Below, one piece after another: positions 32,572-40,935 of a stretch of DNA of 64,000 nt (its first letter is position 1; every line of letters begins with the position of its first letter). The notes under the pieces were generated by a model. The model ran no database searches. It was not told where the DNA came from and saw only the letters and a program-made list of their open reading frames with translations. A program made the position numbers and the translations under genes. This DNA is from CAWDVR01 sp044869805 (GTDB lineage Bacteria > Acidobacteriota > Thermoanaerobaculia > Multivoradales > SZUA-115): contig JBIOXV010000157.1 in assembly GCA_044869805.1 (NCBI GenBank), positions 30,670-94,669 on the forward strand, in the 5' to 3' direction.

Positions 32572-35532
32572 ATGACCGCAGACGGCGATCTCTCGAGGTC
32601 GCGGCCACGCCGCCTGCAAGCACCCTTCCTCGGGGCTTGCCTGCTGCTCGCCGGCTGCGGCGACCCGCAAAGCCCTTCCGCGTCGCTCTCCTACGACCTC
32701 GAGCAAGGCGAGTTCCTCCAGGTCAGCGTCGAGCAGCTCGGCACTGATGTCGCGCTCGAGCTGCGCGACCAACGAGACCGGCTGGTTGCCAGGGTGGACA
32801 GCCCCAACGGCGCGCAGGGAACGGAGGACCTGGTGGCGATCGCCAAGCACCCTGGCCGCCACTCCCTCGAGGTGAGGTCCGACGCCGCGCCGGGAATGGC
32901 TTCTTACCGGATCTCGCACGTCGAGCGCCGCCCCGCCACGTCCGACGACCGGGCGCTGGTGGCTGCGGACAATGACTACCGAAAGGGACGGGCGCTCGCC
33001 CGAGAGGGACACCTCGACGAGGCGATCGGGAGGTTCCGAGCTGCCTTTCCCACCTTCGAGCGTCTCGGGCTTCCGGGCCGGCAGGCCGCCGCGCTGCTCG
33101 GCCTCTGCGAGGCGCACGAGGCTCTCGGCAAGCTGCAGGTCGCGGTGGCCTTCTGTGACCGCGCAGTAGAGCACTTCCGAGAGCAGCCCGATCCTTACTT
33201 CCTGGGAGCCGCGCTGCGGGTCGGCGGCTTGCTGCGGGTGAGGCTCGGCCAGCCCGAACGGGCCCTCCAGCCGCTCACCGACGCACGCCGGCTTTTCGAG
33301 TCCGCCGGCGCCCCGGAAGCTGCGGCGCTTTCCCTGAGCTATCTGGCGGCTGCCCACCAGGTGCTGGGCCGCTATCCGGAGGCCGCGCTCCTGTTCGAGG
33401 AAGCGCTGGCGAGGAGCGACACCCTCGATCAGGCGGACGTCAGAGCCTCGATCCGCGTCGATGCGGGGAACCTCCTGCTGCTCCTCAGCCGGCCGCGAGA
33501 TGCGCTGGAGCTCTTCGAGCAGGCGCTCGAGCTGTACCGGGGCCTCGGCGGCGAGGCCGAGGTCGGGACCACGCTGCGCGGCGTGGCGAGAGCGGCGATC
33601 CACCTGGGCGCCTACGACCGGGCCCAGGCAGCGATCGAGGAGGCGCTGGCGCTCGTCGAGGGCGACGCCGAACGTGACACGCGGATCGCCAACCTGACGA
33701 CCTTCGGCAGCCTGCTGCGCCTGCGCGGACAGGCGGATCGTGGGCGGAAGGTGCTCGAGGAGGCCGCTGGCCTGGCGCGCGATACAGGAGCTGTGCAGCG
33801 GGAGGCGACGGCTCTGCTCGAGCTCGGCTATCTCGAGGTCGCCGCCGGCCGGCCCGGCGAGGGCCTCGCGCTCCTGGACCAGGCAGGCTCCATGTTTCGC
33901 GACGTGGCGGACCCAATCGGCGACACTTCGGCCAGGGCCCGCGGCGCCGAGGCCCTTCGCGACCTCGGGCGGCTCGAGGAAGCCTGGGACCGGCTGGCGC
34001 TCGCCCTCGATGCGGTCGAGGCCCAGCGCGCCTCAGCCGGGCGGCGTGATGTCCGTGCCGGCATCTTCGCGTTCCGTCAGGACTACTTCGAGATCGCGAT
34101 CGACCTGCTGATGCAGATGGAGGAGCGCCACCCCGGCCGCGGCTTCGCGCGAGAGGCGTTCACGGTCCACGAGCGCCGCCTGGCGCGCGAGCTGGTCGAA
34201 ACCCGCTCCGCCGCTCCCGCGGCGCCGGATCCGCGGCTCGAGGCCGAGGCGGAGGAGCTCGAGGCCCGCCTGCGCTCCCTGGCGATGGCCGACCGCGGAG
34301 CAGAGACGGAGCGCGAGATCGACGCGGTGCTGGTGCAGCTCGCACAGGTCACCTCCCGGGCTAGCGCGACGGCGCCCGGCTCGCCGGCCCGCACTTCGCC
34401 CCCGATGCCGGACGTCGCCGGGCTGCAACGTCGGCTCCTCGGTCGGGGCTCGCTGCTCCTCGCCTTCAGCCTGGGCGAGAAGCGCAGCTTCCTGTGGGCG
34501 GTGACGCGGGAGGAATTCCGCGCCTTCACGCTGCCTCGCCGGCTCGAGATCGAGGCCGTGGCCCAGGGGTTCGCGGAGGCGACCCGAAGCCCTCGCCTGG
34601 ACCGAGCCGAGACTCGCGACGCGCTGGGAGAGAAGCTCGCCGCGATGCTCCTCGGCCCGGTGGCGGCGGAGCTCGGCGCCTCGCGGCTGCTCCTCGTGCC
34701 TCAGGGCAAGCTGCAGGGGGTGCCTTGGGCGGCTTTGCCCGATCCGGCCGACCCAACGGGCCGGCGCTACCTGGTCGAGCAGCACGAGATCGCGCTGTTG
34801 CCCTCGGTCGCCACGCTGGCGGCGATCCGCGCCGGCCCAGGGGCCGAGCGGCGGGAGGCTCGGGGTGTCACGGTGTTCGCCGATCCGGTCTACCAGCCGG
34901 ACGATCCTCGCTTGCCGGTGCCGGTGGAGGCGCCGCCCACGGCGTGGGCGAGGCTGGCCCACGCCGAGGACGAGGCGGAAGCGATCCTGGCGGTTTCCCC
35001 GTCCGCCGACGACCTGTCGATGCGTGGCCTCTCCGCCTGCCGCGAGAGCTTCGAGCAGGCGGAGTGGAGCCGCACGGGGACCCTCCACTTCGCCACCCAC
35101 GCCGAGATCGACGCCCGGCAGCCGGAGCTCTCCAGGCTGGTGCTCTCGCTGTTCGACGAGCAGGGACGCAAGCGCGACGGGTCCCTCCGCGCCTTCGAGA
35201 TCTCGCGTCTTTCGCTGCCTGTGGACCTGGTGGTGCTCTCCGGCTGCGAGACGGGGATAGGCGAGGAGCTGGCGGGGGAGGGGATGGCGAGCCTGGCCCG
35301 GGCGTTCTTCGAGGCCGGGGCGCGGCGCGTGGTGTCGAGCCTGTGGCGGGTGGGCGACCGCAGCACGGCCCGGCTCATGACCCGCTTCTACGAGGGCTAC
35401 CGGGGTCGAGGGCTCGCTCCTGTGGCGGCGCTCGCCGCGGCGCAGCGCGCGATGCTCGCCGAGCCGGAGACCAGCGCGCCGTACCGGTGGGCCGGCTTCG
35501 TGGTGCAAGGAGACGGCTGGGGCTCACCCTAG
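32572..35532 (+). CDS. lipoprotein with TPR array and CHAT caspase-fold protease domain
   Basis: The 986-residue protein starts with a lipobox (FLGACLLLAGC), so it is a lipoprotein. After a PPC-like beta-sandwich (VEQLGTDVALELRDQRDRL) comes a long TPR array (about 120-560). The C-terminal CHAT domain has LLLVPQGKLQGVPWAAL, catalytic His843 in LHFATHAEID and Cys892 in LVVLSGCETGIGEELAGEG, then FFEAGARRVVSSLWRV. CHAT domains are clan CD cysteine proteases related to separase and caspase, often activated in stress or conflict systems. ATG 32572 is chosen because it directly precedes the signal; the open frame upstream is not plausible protein. The soluble paralogous architecture follows 78 bases later. 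Confidence 0.85.
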   Translation: MTADGDLSRSRPRRLQAPFLGACLLLAGCGDPQSPSASLSYDLEQGEFLQVSVEQLGTDVALELRDQRDRLVARVDSPNGAQGTEDLVAIAKHPGRHSLEVRSDAAPGMASYRISHVERRPATSDDRALVAADNDYRKGRALAREGHLDEAIGRFRAAFPTFERLGLPGRQAAALLGLCEAHEALGKLQVAVAFCDRAVEHFREQPDPYFLGAALRVGGLLRVRLGQPERALQPLTDARRLFESAGAPEAAALSLSYLAAAHQVLGRYPEAALLFEEALARSDTLDQADVRASIRVDAGNLLLLLSRPRDALELFEQALELYRGLGGEAEVGTTLRGVARAAIHLGAYDRAQAAIEEALALVEGDAERDTRIANLTTFGSLLRLRGQADRGRKVLEEAAGLARDTGAVQREATALLELGYLEVAAGRPGEGLALLDQAGSMFRDVADPIGDTSARARGAEALRDLGRLEEAWDRLALALDAVEAQRASAGRRDVRAGIFAFRQDYFEIAIDLLMQMEERHPGRGFAREAFTVHERRLARELVETRSAAPAAPDPRLEAEAEELEARLRSLAMADRGAETEREIDAVLVQLAQVTSRASATAPGSPARTSPPMPDVAGLQRRLLGRGSLLLAFSLGEKRSFLWAVTREEFRAFTLPRRLEIEAVAQGFAEATRSPRLDRAETRDALGEKLAAMLLGPVAAELGASRLLLVPQGKLQGVPWAALPDPADPTGRRYLVEQHEIALLPSVATLAAIRAGPGAERREARGVTVFADPVYQPDDPRLPVPVEAPPTAWARLAHAEDEAEAILAVSPSADDLSMRGLSACRESFEQAEWSRTGTLHFATHAEIDARQPELSRLVLSLFDEQGRKRDGSLRAFEISRLSLPVDLVVLSGCETGIGEELAGEGMASLARAFFEAGARRVVSSLWRVGDRSTARLMTRFYEGYRGRGLAPVAALAAAQRAMLAEPETSAPYRWAGFVVQGDGWGSP

Positions 35533-35610
35533 CCCCGGCGGCCGGTGTCTTAGCTCCGATGGTGAGTGGAGGTCATTTCCTATCCGATTCGAGGAGAGAG
35601 GAGGCGGCTC

Positions 35611-38600
35611 GTGAAGGAGTTCCCGCATACCGAGAGCTGGACGAGCATGGCGCCCGGCGAAGTCCTGGGCCGGGAGGTCGAGGTCGCCGCGGGCGGCTTC
35701 CTGCACCTGGTGGTCGAGCAGCGAGGCATCGACGTCGCGCTCGAGCTCCACGATCCCGGGGGTGCGGAGCCGCTGCGCTTCGACAGCGCGACCGGGCGGT
35801 TCGGCCCCGAGGAGCTGCTGGCGCTCCTGCCCACCGCGGGACGCTACCGGTGGAGCGTCGCCGCCCTGGCGGGCGAGCCGGCGGCCGGGGAGGTCCGCTT
35901 GCTCGCGGCGATCAGCCGCCCGGCCACCCAGGAGGACCGCGACCTGGTGGCGGCGGACCAGGCGGACCGCGGCGGCCGCACCCTGCTGGGCATCGGCGCG
36001 CCGCGGGACGCGATCGAGTCTCTGCAATGGGCCCTCCAGGTCTTCACCACGCGCGGCCTCGCCTGGCGCGAGGCGGAGTGCCTGCTGGCGCTCGGCGAGG
36101 CGCAGGAAGCCGACGGCGCGTTGCAGGCGGCCGCCGCGTCGAGCGAGCGCGCGGCGGAGATCCACCGCCGCGAGGGTCGTTCTCATCGCCTTGCCCATGC
36201 GCTCGAGCTCGCGGGCCTCGTCCGGCTCCAGCTCGGCGAGCCGGAAGCGGCACAGGCCGCGCTCGAGGAGGCGCGGTCGCACTTCGAAGAGAGTGGCGAG
36301 GGCGATCGCCTGGCGGCGGTCTTGGCCCGCCTGGGGAGCGCGTTCCAGGCCCTCGGGCAAAACGATCAGGCGGTCGCGCTGCTCGTCGATGCGCTCGAAC
36401 GGTGGCGGGGCCAGCGTGGCAACGTGGAGCGGGAGGCCGCCATCCTGATCGATCTGGGCTGGGCCCTGCTCGCTGCCGGCGACAGCGCCACCGCCGGGGA
36501 GCGGTTCCGCGAGGCGACAGCGATCGCGGCCGGGAGCGCCTTCGAGCTCTTCGTCGCGACCGCCCTGCGCGGTGCCGCCGAGGCGGCGAGCCGCAGCGGG
36601 CAGCACGAGGCGGCCCAGGCGGCGATCGGCGAGGCCTTCGATGCCCTGCTTCCCGGAGCAAGCTTGCGAGACCGCCTGGCCGTGCTCCTGACCTCCGGGC
36701 AGGTGCTGCGCCGCAAGGGAGACCTGGCCCCGGCGCGAGCGCCGCTCGGGGAAGCGCTCGACCTGGCGAGAAAGGTCGGGGACCGGCGCTCCGAGGCTAT
36801 CCTCCGGCTCGAGCTGGGCTACCTCGCGACCCAGCTCGGCGAGCCAGGTCGCGGCCTCGAAGATTGCGAGCTGGCGCTCGATCTGTTCACGGCGATCGGC
36901 GATCGCCAGGGCCAGGCCTCGGCGGCGCGCCGCGCGGAGGAAGCGCGGGCGGCCCTGGCTGCGGCCGGCGTCGCGGCTGCTGCTCTCGAGGGAAGGGGAT
37001 CCCTGCCACTGGAGGGCACGCAGCAGGGCACGAACGAGGTCCAGGGCCAACGGCTCCCGATGGACCCGATCGAAGGCGCGGCCGGCACGACACGCCCCGT
37101 CAACCTGACCGGCACCGACCTGCCGGGCGACGACGATCCCCACTGGAAGCCTGACGACGCGACCGACGATGTGCCCGCCACTCCACCCCGCACCGGTCCG
37201 AGGCGCCGGCGGGCAGCCAACCGCAAGGCCGGAAGAGAAGGCGCCAGCTTCTTCCCCCTGAGTGGGGAAGCGGCGGACGGGCCCGGCGAGGGCGACGACG
37301 AACTTCTCCTGGAGCTCGATCCGAGCCGCTTCACCGACCTTCTGGCGGCGAGCGAGAGCACGGCGAGCCCGGCCGCGCTCGACGAGCTCAGGCTCTGCCG
37401 CGCGTACGAGACGAAAACCGCGGAGCAGCTCAGCATCAAGGCCCGTCGCCTCGAGCTGCCGAGCGACATCGACCCGCACGACCTATCCCAGACCGGGTGG
37501 GGAATCGTGATCTCCCGCGACGAGGACCCGGCGGTGATCCATCATCTCGGGCCGCTCATCGAGCGCCGGAAGGAGCAAGCCGGCAAGCGGTTCAAGCAGC
37601 TTGACTACGAGCCGGGAGAGTCCGGGCGGCAGTTCCTTTGGTACCACCATGGCGAGCCCCCCGGAATCCTCGACCCCAGCCAGCACCCGTACTACCTGCT
37701 GCTGATCGGCAGCCCGGAGCGGATCCCCTTCGAGGTGCAGTACCAATTGAGCATCAATCACGCGGTCGGCCGCCTCTGCTTCGACGAGCCGGCGGACTAC
37801 GGCCGCTACGTGGAGCGCCTTCTCGCGGTGGAGGCCGAGGGCTGTGTTCTACCCCGGCGAACCGCCATCCTCTCCGTCGAGAACGGCGACCGTGCCACGA
37901 CCCTGCTCGCCAAGCACCTGGTCGACCCTCTCGCCGAGCGCCTCGCCGGCTACGCCGGCTGGGAGCTTTCGGCGTGGCGTAAGGAGCGCGCGCGCAAAGA
38001 GGATCTCCAGCAGCTCCTGGGAGGCGAAGAGGTCCCGGGCCTCCTGCTCGTCTCCTGCCACGGCAAGCCGCTCACCTTGGGCTCGCCTTGGCAGCGGGAC
38101 TACCAGGGCGCCCTGGAGTGCCAGCGTGTGCCGGGAGCCGGCAATCTCTTCCACGCCCGCGACCTCGCCCCTGGCGCGGACCTTTCCGGCTTGGTGGCCT
38201 TTCTCTTCGCCTGCTACGGCGCCGGCACTCCTGAGGAGGACAACTACTCCTTCCTCACCCGCGACGGCGTGGTCGTCAGCCGGCCTCGACCGGAGAAGCT
38301 CGCCGATCCGCCCTTCGTCGCGCGCCTGCCCCAGGCCCTCCTTCGGCAAGGGGCGCTGGCGGTAGTCGGGCATGTAGACCGCGGCTGGACCCTCTCCTTC
38401 GCCTGGGCGGCGGAGGGCGCGCAGACCCCTGATGCCGTGCGTAGCCTCGAAGACTCACTCAAACAGCTCCTCTCCGGACATCGCCTGGGCCATGCCTTGC
38501 GCGCCCTCTACCGACGCTACACGGCGCTCGCCGCGCGGCTGGTCGGGCTCGTCGAGAAGCGCCGCTACGGGCGCGGCGTCGATCGAGGCTTCTTCGCCAT

Positions 38601-38826
38601 GCAGTGGATCGCTCACAACGACGCCCGCAACTTCGTGATCCTGGGCGACCCCGCGGTCTATCTGCTGGGACAGCGGCAGGGCGGCGCGCGCCTCCACGGC
38701 GACAATGGCCACGCGCTCGTAGAGCTCGACCCGGAGCTGCTGGCGCTCGTCGCGCAAAGCGCAGCGCTGCGGGGGGTGAGCGTCGACGCCTGGCTGAACG
38801 AGCTGGTGCGGCGGGGAGTGGAGTAG
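35611..38826 (+). CDS. TPR protein with C25-like caspase-fold protease domain and RHH-like tail
   Basis: A 1071-residue protein without a signal peptide. It opens with the same PPC-like sandwich as the preceding gene (VEQRGIDVALELHDPGG), followed by TPRs to about residue 470 and a disordered acidic/Arg linker (about 480-560). The C-terminal half has GIVISRDEDPAVIHHLGPL, YYLLLIGSPERIPFEVQYQL, His817 in LLVSCHGKPLTLG and Cys868 in FLFACYGAGTPEEDN, the His-Cys dyad layout of clan CD peptidases, closest to gingipain-like C25 domains. The last 36 residues (VELDPELLALVAQSAALRG, then VDAWLNELVRRGVE) resemble a ribbon-helix-helix unit. GTG 35611 follows GAGGAGG; the frame also has GTG at 35566. Confidence 0.75.
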   Translation: MKEFPHTESWTSMAPGEVLGREVEVAAGGFLHLVVEQRGIDVALELHDPGGAEPLRFDSATGRFGPEELLALLPTAGRYRWSVAALAGEPAAGEVRLLAAISRPATQEDRDLVAADQADRGGRTLLGIGAPRDAIESLQWALQVFTTRGLAWREAECLLALGEAQEADGALQAAAASSERAAEIHRREGRSHRLAHALELAGLVRLQLGEPEAAQAALEEARSHFEESGEGDRLAAVLARLGSAFQALGQNDQAVALLVDALERWRGQRGNVEREAAILIDLGWALLAAGDSATAGERFREATAIAAGSAFELFVATALRGAAEAASRSGQHEAAQAAIGEAFDALLPGASLRDRLAVLLTSGQVLRRKGDLAPARAPLGEALDLARKVGDRRSEAILRLELGYLATQLGEPGRGLEDCELALDLFTAIGDRQGQASAARRAEEARAALAAAGVAAAALEGRGSLPLEGTQQGTNEVQGQRLPMDPIEGAAGTTRPVNLTGTDLPGDDDPHWKPDDATDDVPATPPRTGPRRRRAANRKAGREGASFFPLSGEAADGPGEGDDELLLELDPSRFTDLLAASESTASPAALDELRLCRAYETKTAEQLSIKARRLELPSDIDPHDLSQTGWGIVISRDEDPAVIHHLGPLIERRKEQAGKRFKQLDYEPGESGRQFLWYHHGEPPGILDPSQHPYYLLLIGSPERIPFEVQYQLSINHAVGRLCFDEPADYGRYVERLLAVEAEGCVLPRRTAILSVENGDRATTLLAKHLVDPLAERLAGYAGWELSAWRKERARKEDLQQLLGGEEVPGLLLVSCHGKPLTLGSPWQRDYQGALECQRVPGAGNLFHARDLAPGADLSGLVAFLFACYGAGTPEEDNYSFLTRDGVVVSRPRPEKLADPPFVARLPQALLRQGALAVVGHVDRGWTLSFAWAAEGAQTPDAVRSLEDSLKQLLSGHRLGHALRALYRRYTALAARLVGLVEKRRYGRGVDRGFFAMQWIAHNDARNFVILGDPAVYLLGQRQGGARLHGDNGHALVELDPELLALVAQSAALRGVSVDAWLNELVRRGVE

Positions 38827-38858
38827 GAGTTCGCGCCTCTCCGGCCGCTGCTACCTCA

Positions 38859-38883
38859 CTGACCTCGGCCTTGCCGAGGTCAG
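38859..38883 (+). terminator. hairpin after the TPR-protease operon
   Basis: CTGACCTCGG (38859-38868) pairs perfectly with CCGAGGTCAG (38874-38883) around CCTTG, about 30 bases beyond the stop of the C25-like gene. No T-run follows. A weaker hairpin (GCCCCT/AGGGGC) lies near 38940. Together they probably end the operon before the recombinase gene. Confidence 0.55.
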
Positions 38884-39026
38884 CACGAAGGATCTCCTCA
38901 CACAGAGGGCCCGGCTAGCGGCTGGGTCTGACAAGCTCCCGCCCCTGCGGGAAGGGGCTGTCGGCCTTGGAGGAGCATCGTCGCCGAGGCTGCTTTCCCT
39001 TTCATGTCCGAAAGGAAAAGCAAGCG

Positions 39027-39962
39027 ATGCTTCTGCGAAAAGCGATCGATCTGTTTCTCGACGGGTACTTCTCCACCTGCGAGCGGCGTCCAAAGACCAT
39101 TGTCGCCTACCGCAGCGACCTCGCTCAGTTTCGCCGATCCCGATCGCAACGCGAGGCGCTCGAAGCCATAACTCCGGAGTCTCTCGAGGCGTGGGCTCAG
39201 CACCTGAAGAAAGAAGGCCTCGCGCCTGCCTCCATCCGGCGTAAGTTGGCGGTGCTCAAGGTCTTCTTCAATTATTGGGTGCGGAAGCGGGTGATTGATC
39301 GCTCACCATTCTGGTTGCTCCGGTTCGATATCGGGAAGATCACTCCGCTGACGCGGACTCTGACTCTCGATGAAGCACGCCGCCTCCTGCGGCAGGCGAA
39401 GCAGGAGGTCGGCCGCCTTCCGAGAAAGCCGAGCGGGAACCTGGACGACTCCTTTCTGGCGCTTAGGAACTGGGCGCTGGTCGAGCTGCTGCTGGCCACG
39501 GGCCTGCGCGTCGGTGAGGCCACCGCGCTCCTCCTCCAAGACTTCACTCTAGATCAACGAATCCTCCTGGTTCGAGGCAAGGGTGGCCGCGAGCGCCTGG
39601 CGCTGCTCACAGAGGACAGGAGCTTCGAGGCCATCGCCCACTACCACCGCCACCGCTTGGCGCTTCCGGCAACCACGGAGTCGTTTTTCCTCAACCGGCG
39701 GCAGGCGCCTCTATCCCCCCAGGGAGCCTCGGCAGCGCTCGTAAGCCTCGCCACTGCTGGCGGCATCCAGCGCCGCATCACTCCCCACATGCTGCGCCAC
39801 ACCTCTGCCACCCTTCTCCTGCAGAACGGGGCGGATCTGCGCATCGTTCAGGAGTTCCTCGGCCACGCGTCCATCACCACCACGCAGCGGTACACTCATA
39901 TCACGCGTACTCATCTCGTCGCGACGCTGAAGCGCTGTCATCCCAGGTTAGCGCTGGGGTAG
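39027..39962 (+). CDS. tyrosine recombinase (XerC/D-like phage integrase family)
   Basis: The 311-residue protein has a SAM-like N-terminal domain (MLLRKAIDLFLDGYFSTC, then TIVAYRSDLAQFRR) and a complete catalytic set: Arg161 in TGLRVGEA, Lys185 in GKGGRERL, His254 and Arg257 in HMLRHTSA, His280 in LGHASI and nucleophile Tyr289 in QRYTHI. It should cut and join DNA at short inverted-arm sites. It lacks the extra helix region typical of integron integrases. ATG 39027 follows AAAGGAAA; TTG 38967 is a possible longer start. Its stop lies 59 bases before the left copy of a perfect 24-bp inverted repeat, which makes that repeat a candidate substrate. Confidence 0.88.
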   Translation: MLLRKAIDLFLDGYFSTCERRPKTIVAYRSDLAQFRRSRSQREALEAITPESLEAWAQHLKKEGLAPASIRRKLAVLKVFFNYWVRKRVIDRSPFWLLRFDIGKITPLTRTLTLDEARRLLRQAKQEVGRLPRKPSGNLDDSFLALRNWALVELLLATGLRVGEATALLLQDFTLDQRILLVRGKGGRERLALLTEDRSFEAIAHYHRHRLALPATTESFFLNRRQAPLSPQGASAALVSLATAGGIQRRITPHMLRHTSATLLLQNGADLRIVQEFLGHASITTTQRYTHITRTHLVATLKRCHPRLALG

Positions 39963-40020
39963 GAGTATGGCCCGCGGAGACCAGAATATCGATCAGCGGT
40001 ATTGTCGATGAACTGCCGAA

Positions 40021-40044
40021 GATAACTAGAAATTATTGCCCACG
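40021..40044. repeat. left copy of perfect 24-bp inverted repeat bounding a 3.65-kb cassette
   Basis: The 24 bases beginning GATAACTAGAAATTATTG are repeated exactly, in reverse orientation, at 43649-43672. The repeat contains a small inner symmetry (ATAA...TTAT around CTAG), as expected for a recombinase core site. It lies between the recombinase stop and the PhyH start codon, 17 bases ahead of the latter. Flanking bases do not match and no target duplication is seen. Confidence 0.85.
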
Positions 40045-40061
40045 CGTAGGACGAATACCTG

Positions 40062-40919
40062 ATGAAGAAGAGGGCTTACGACCTCACCAGTGCCGGAGTG
40101 CATACTCTGCGCTATACGATCCTCAACACGAAGCTGCGAAATCCTCGGCGAAAGGTGACGGTAGCTGCATCGCCTGAAGAAATAGAGCGCTTAGCCTCAG
40201 GAGGCTTCCTAGTAAGGGATCCGCTTCTTACGGAGCGGCAGCTCTCCAGTCTCAGATCTGCCCTGACGCAAGTTCTAGAGAGCGAGAAGGCCATGCCTGA
40301 GCTGGCCGAGGAGAGCTGCTTCGGCGGAGCTTACGTCAGACACCTAATCGACAAGCACAGGCACTTTCGCAGCCTCCTCCATCTTCATGCTCCTCAGTCG
40401 ATTGCTCGCGCTGTTCTCGGGCCTCAGATACGCTTTGATGAGATCGTGGCTCGTGTAGTCTCCCATGGCAAATCGGACGGACGAGTGCCCTGGCATATCC
40501 ATCTGCGCGTCATCCCTCGCCCGACCCCTCCCTTCTTCTGCTATCCGCAAGGGCTCGAGTGCCTTTGTTACCTCGACGACATCACGGAACGTAGTGGACC
40601 TCTTTGCGTCCTGCCTGGATCTCACAGAAAACCGCTATTGCAGTTCGGCGCGAAAGACCACGATGACAAGCCCGGCCAAGTAGCCATCACTCTCAAAGCT
40701 GGGGCCGGCGTGCTGATGCATCCAAATCTCTGGCACAAGACGCTGCCCTCGCAACTGAAGCAAGGAGCGCGGCGGCTCGTAATCTTCGGCTACTACCCAT
40801 CGTGGGTTACAGGGGACGAGCGAACGCGCCTCCGGCCCGCCGGGGATCATCTTGGACAGCTTCGGCGCTCCGGATCCTCTCGGACTCGTGAGCTGGTCGG
40901 TGAATTCTACTGGGGCTGA
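40062..40919 (+). CDS. phytanoyl-CoA dioxygenase (PhyH) family protein
   Basis: A 285-residue double-stranded beta-helix protein of the PhyH type: PWHIHLRVIP, ECLCYLDDITERSGPLCVLP followed by GSHRKPL, and the distal VLMHPNLWHKTLPSQ with a following RRLVIFGYY. Family enzymes are Fe(II)/2-oxoglutarate hydroxylases. The usual HxD ligand pair is here His145-Ile-His147, so the Asp is replaced, which could alter metal binding or chemistry; His220 or His225 would be the third ligand. It is the first gene of the lower-GC cassette and is followed 16 bases later by an aminotransferase-like gene, suggesting a small biosynthetic or modification pathway. Confidence 0.75.
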   Translation: MKKRAYDLTSAGVHTLRYTILNTKLRNPRRKVTVAASPEEIERLASGGFLVRDPLLTERQLSSLRSALTQVLESEKAMPELAEESCFGGAYVRHLIDKHRHFRSLLHLHAPQSIARAVLGPQIRFDEIVARVVSHGKSDGRVPWHIHLRVIPRPTPPFFCYPQGLECLCYLDDITERSGPLCVLPGSHRKPLLQFGAKDHDDKPGQVAITLKAGAGVLMHPNLWHKTLPSQLKQGARRLVIFGYYPSWVTGDERTRLRPAGDHLGQLRRSGSSRTRELVGEFYWG

Positions 40920-40935
40920 GACGGGCCCCTTAGCG

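Noticed and set aside
34494..37154. An 886-residue plus-strand frame spanning the junction of the two TPR protease genes
   Set aside because: It lies in a shifted frame over both true genes and shows Gly/Arg/Ala low complexity only.
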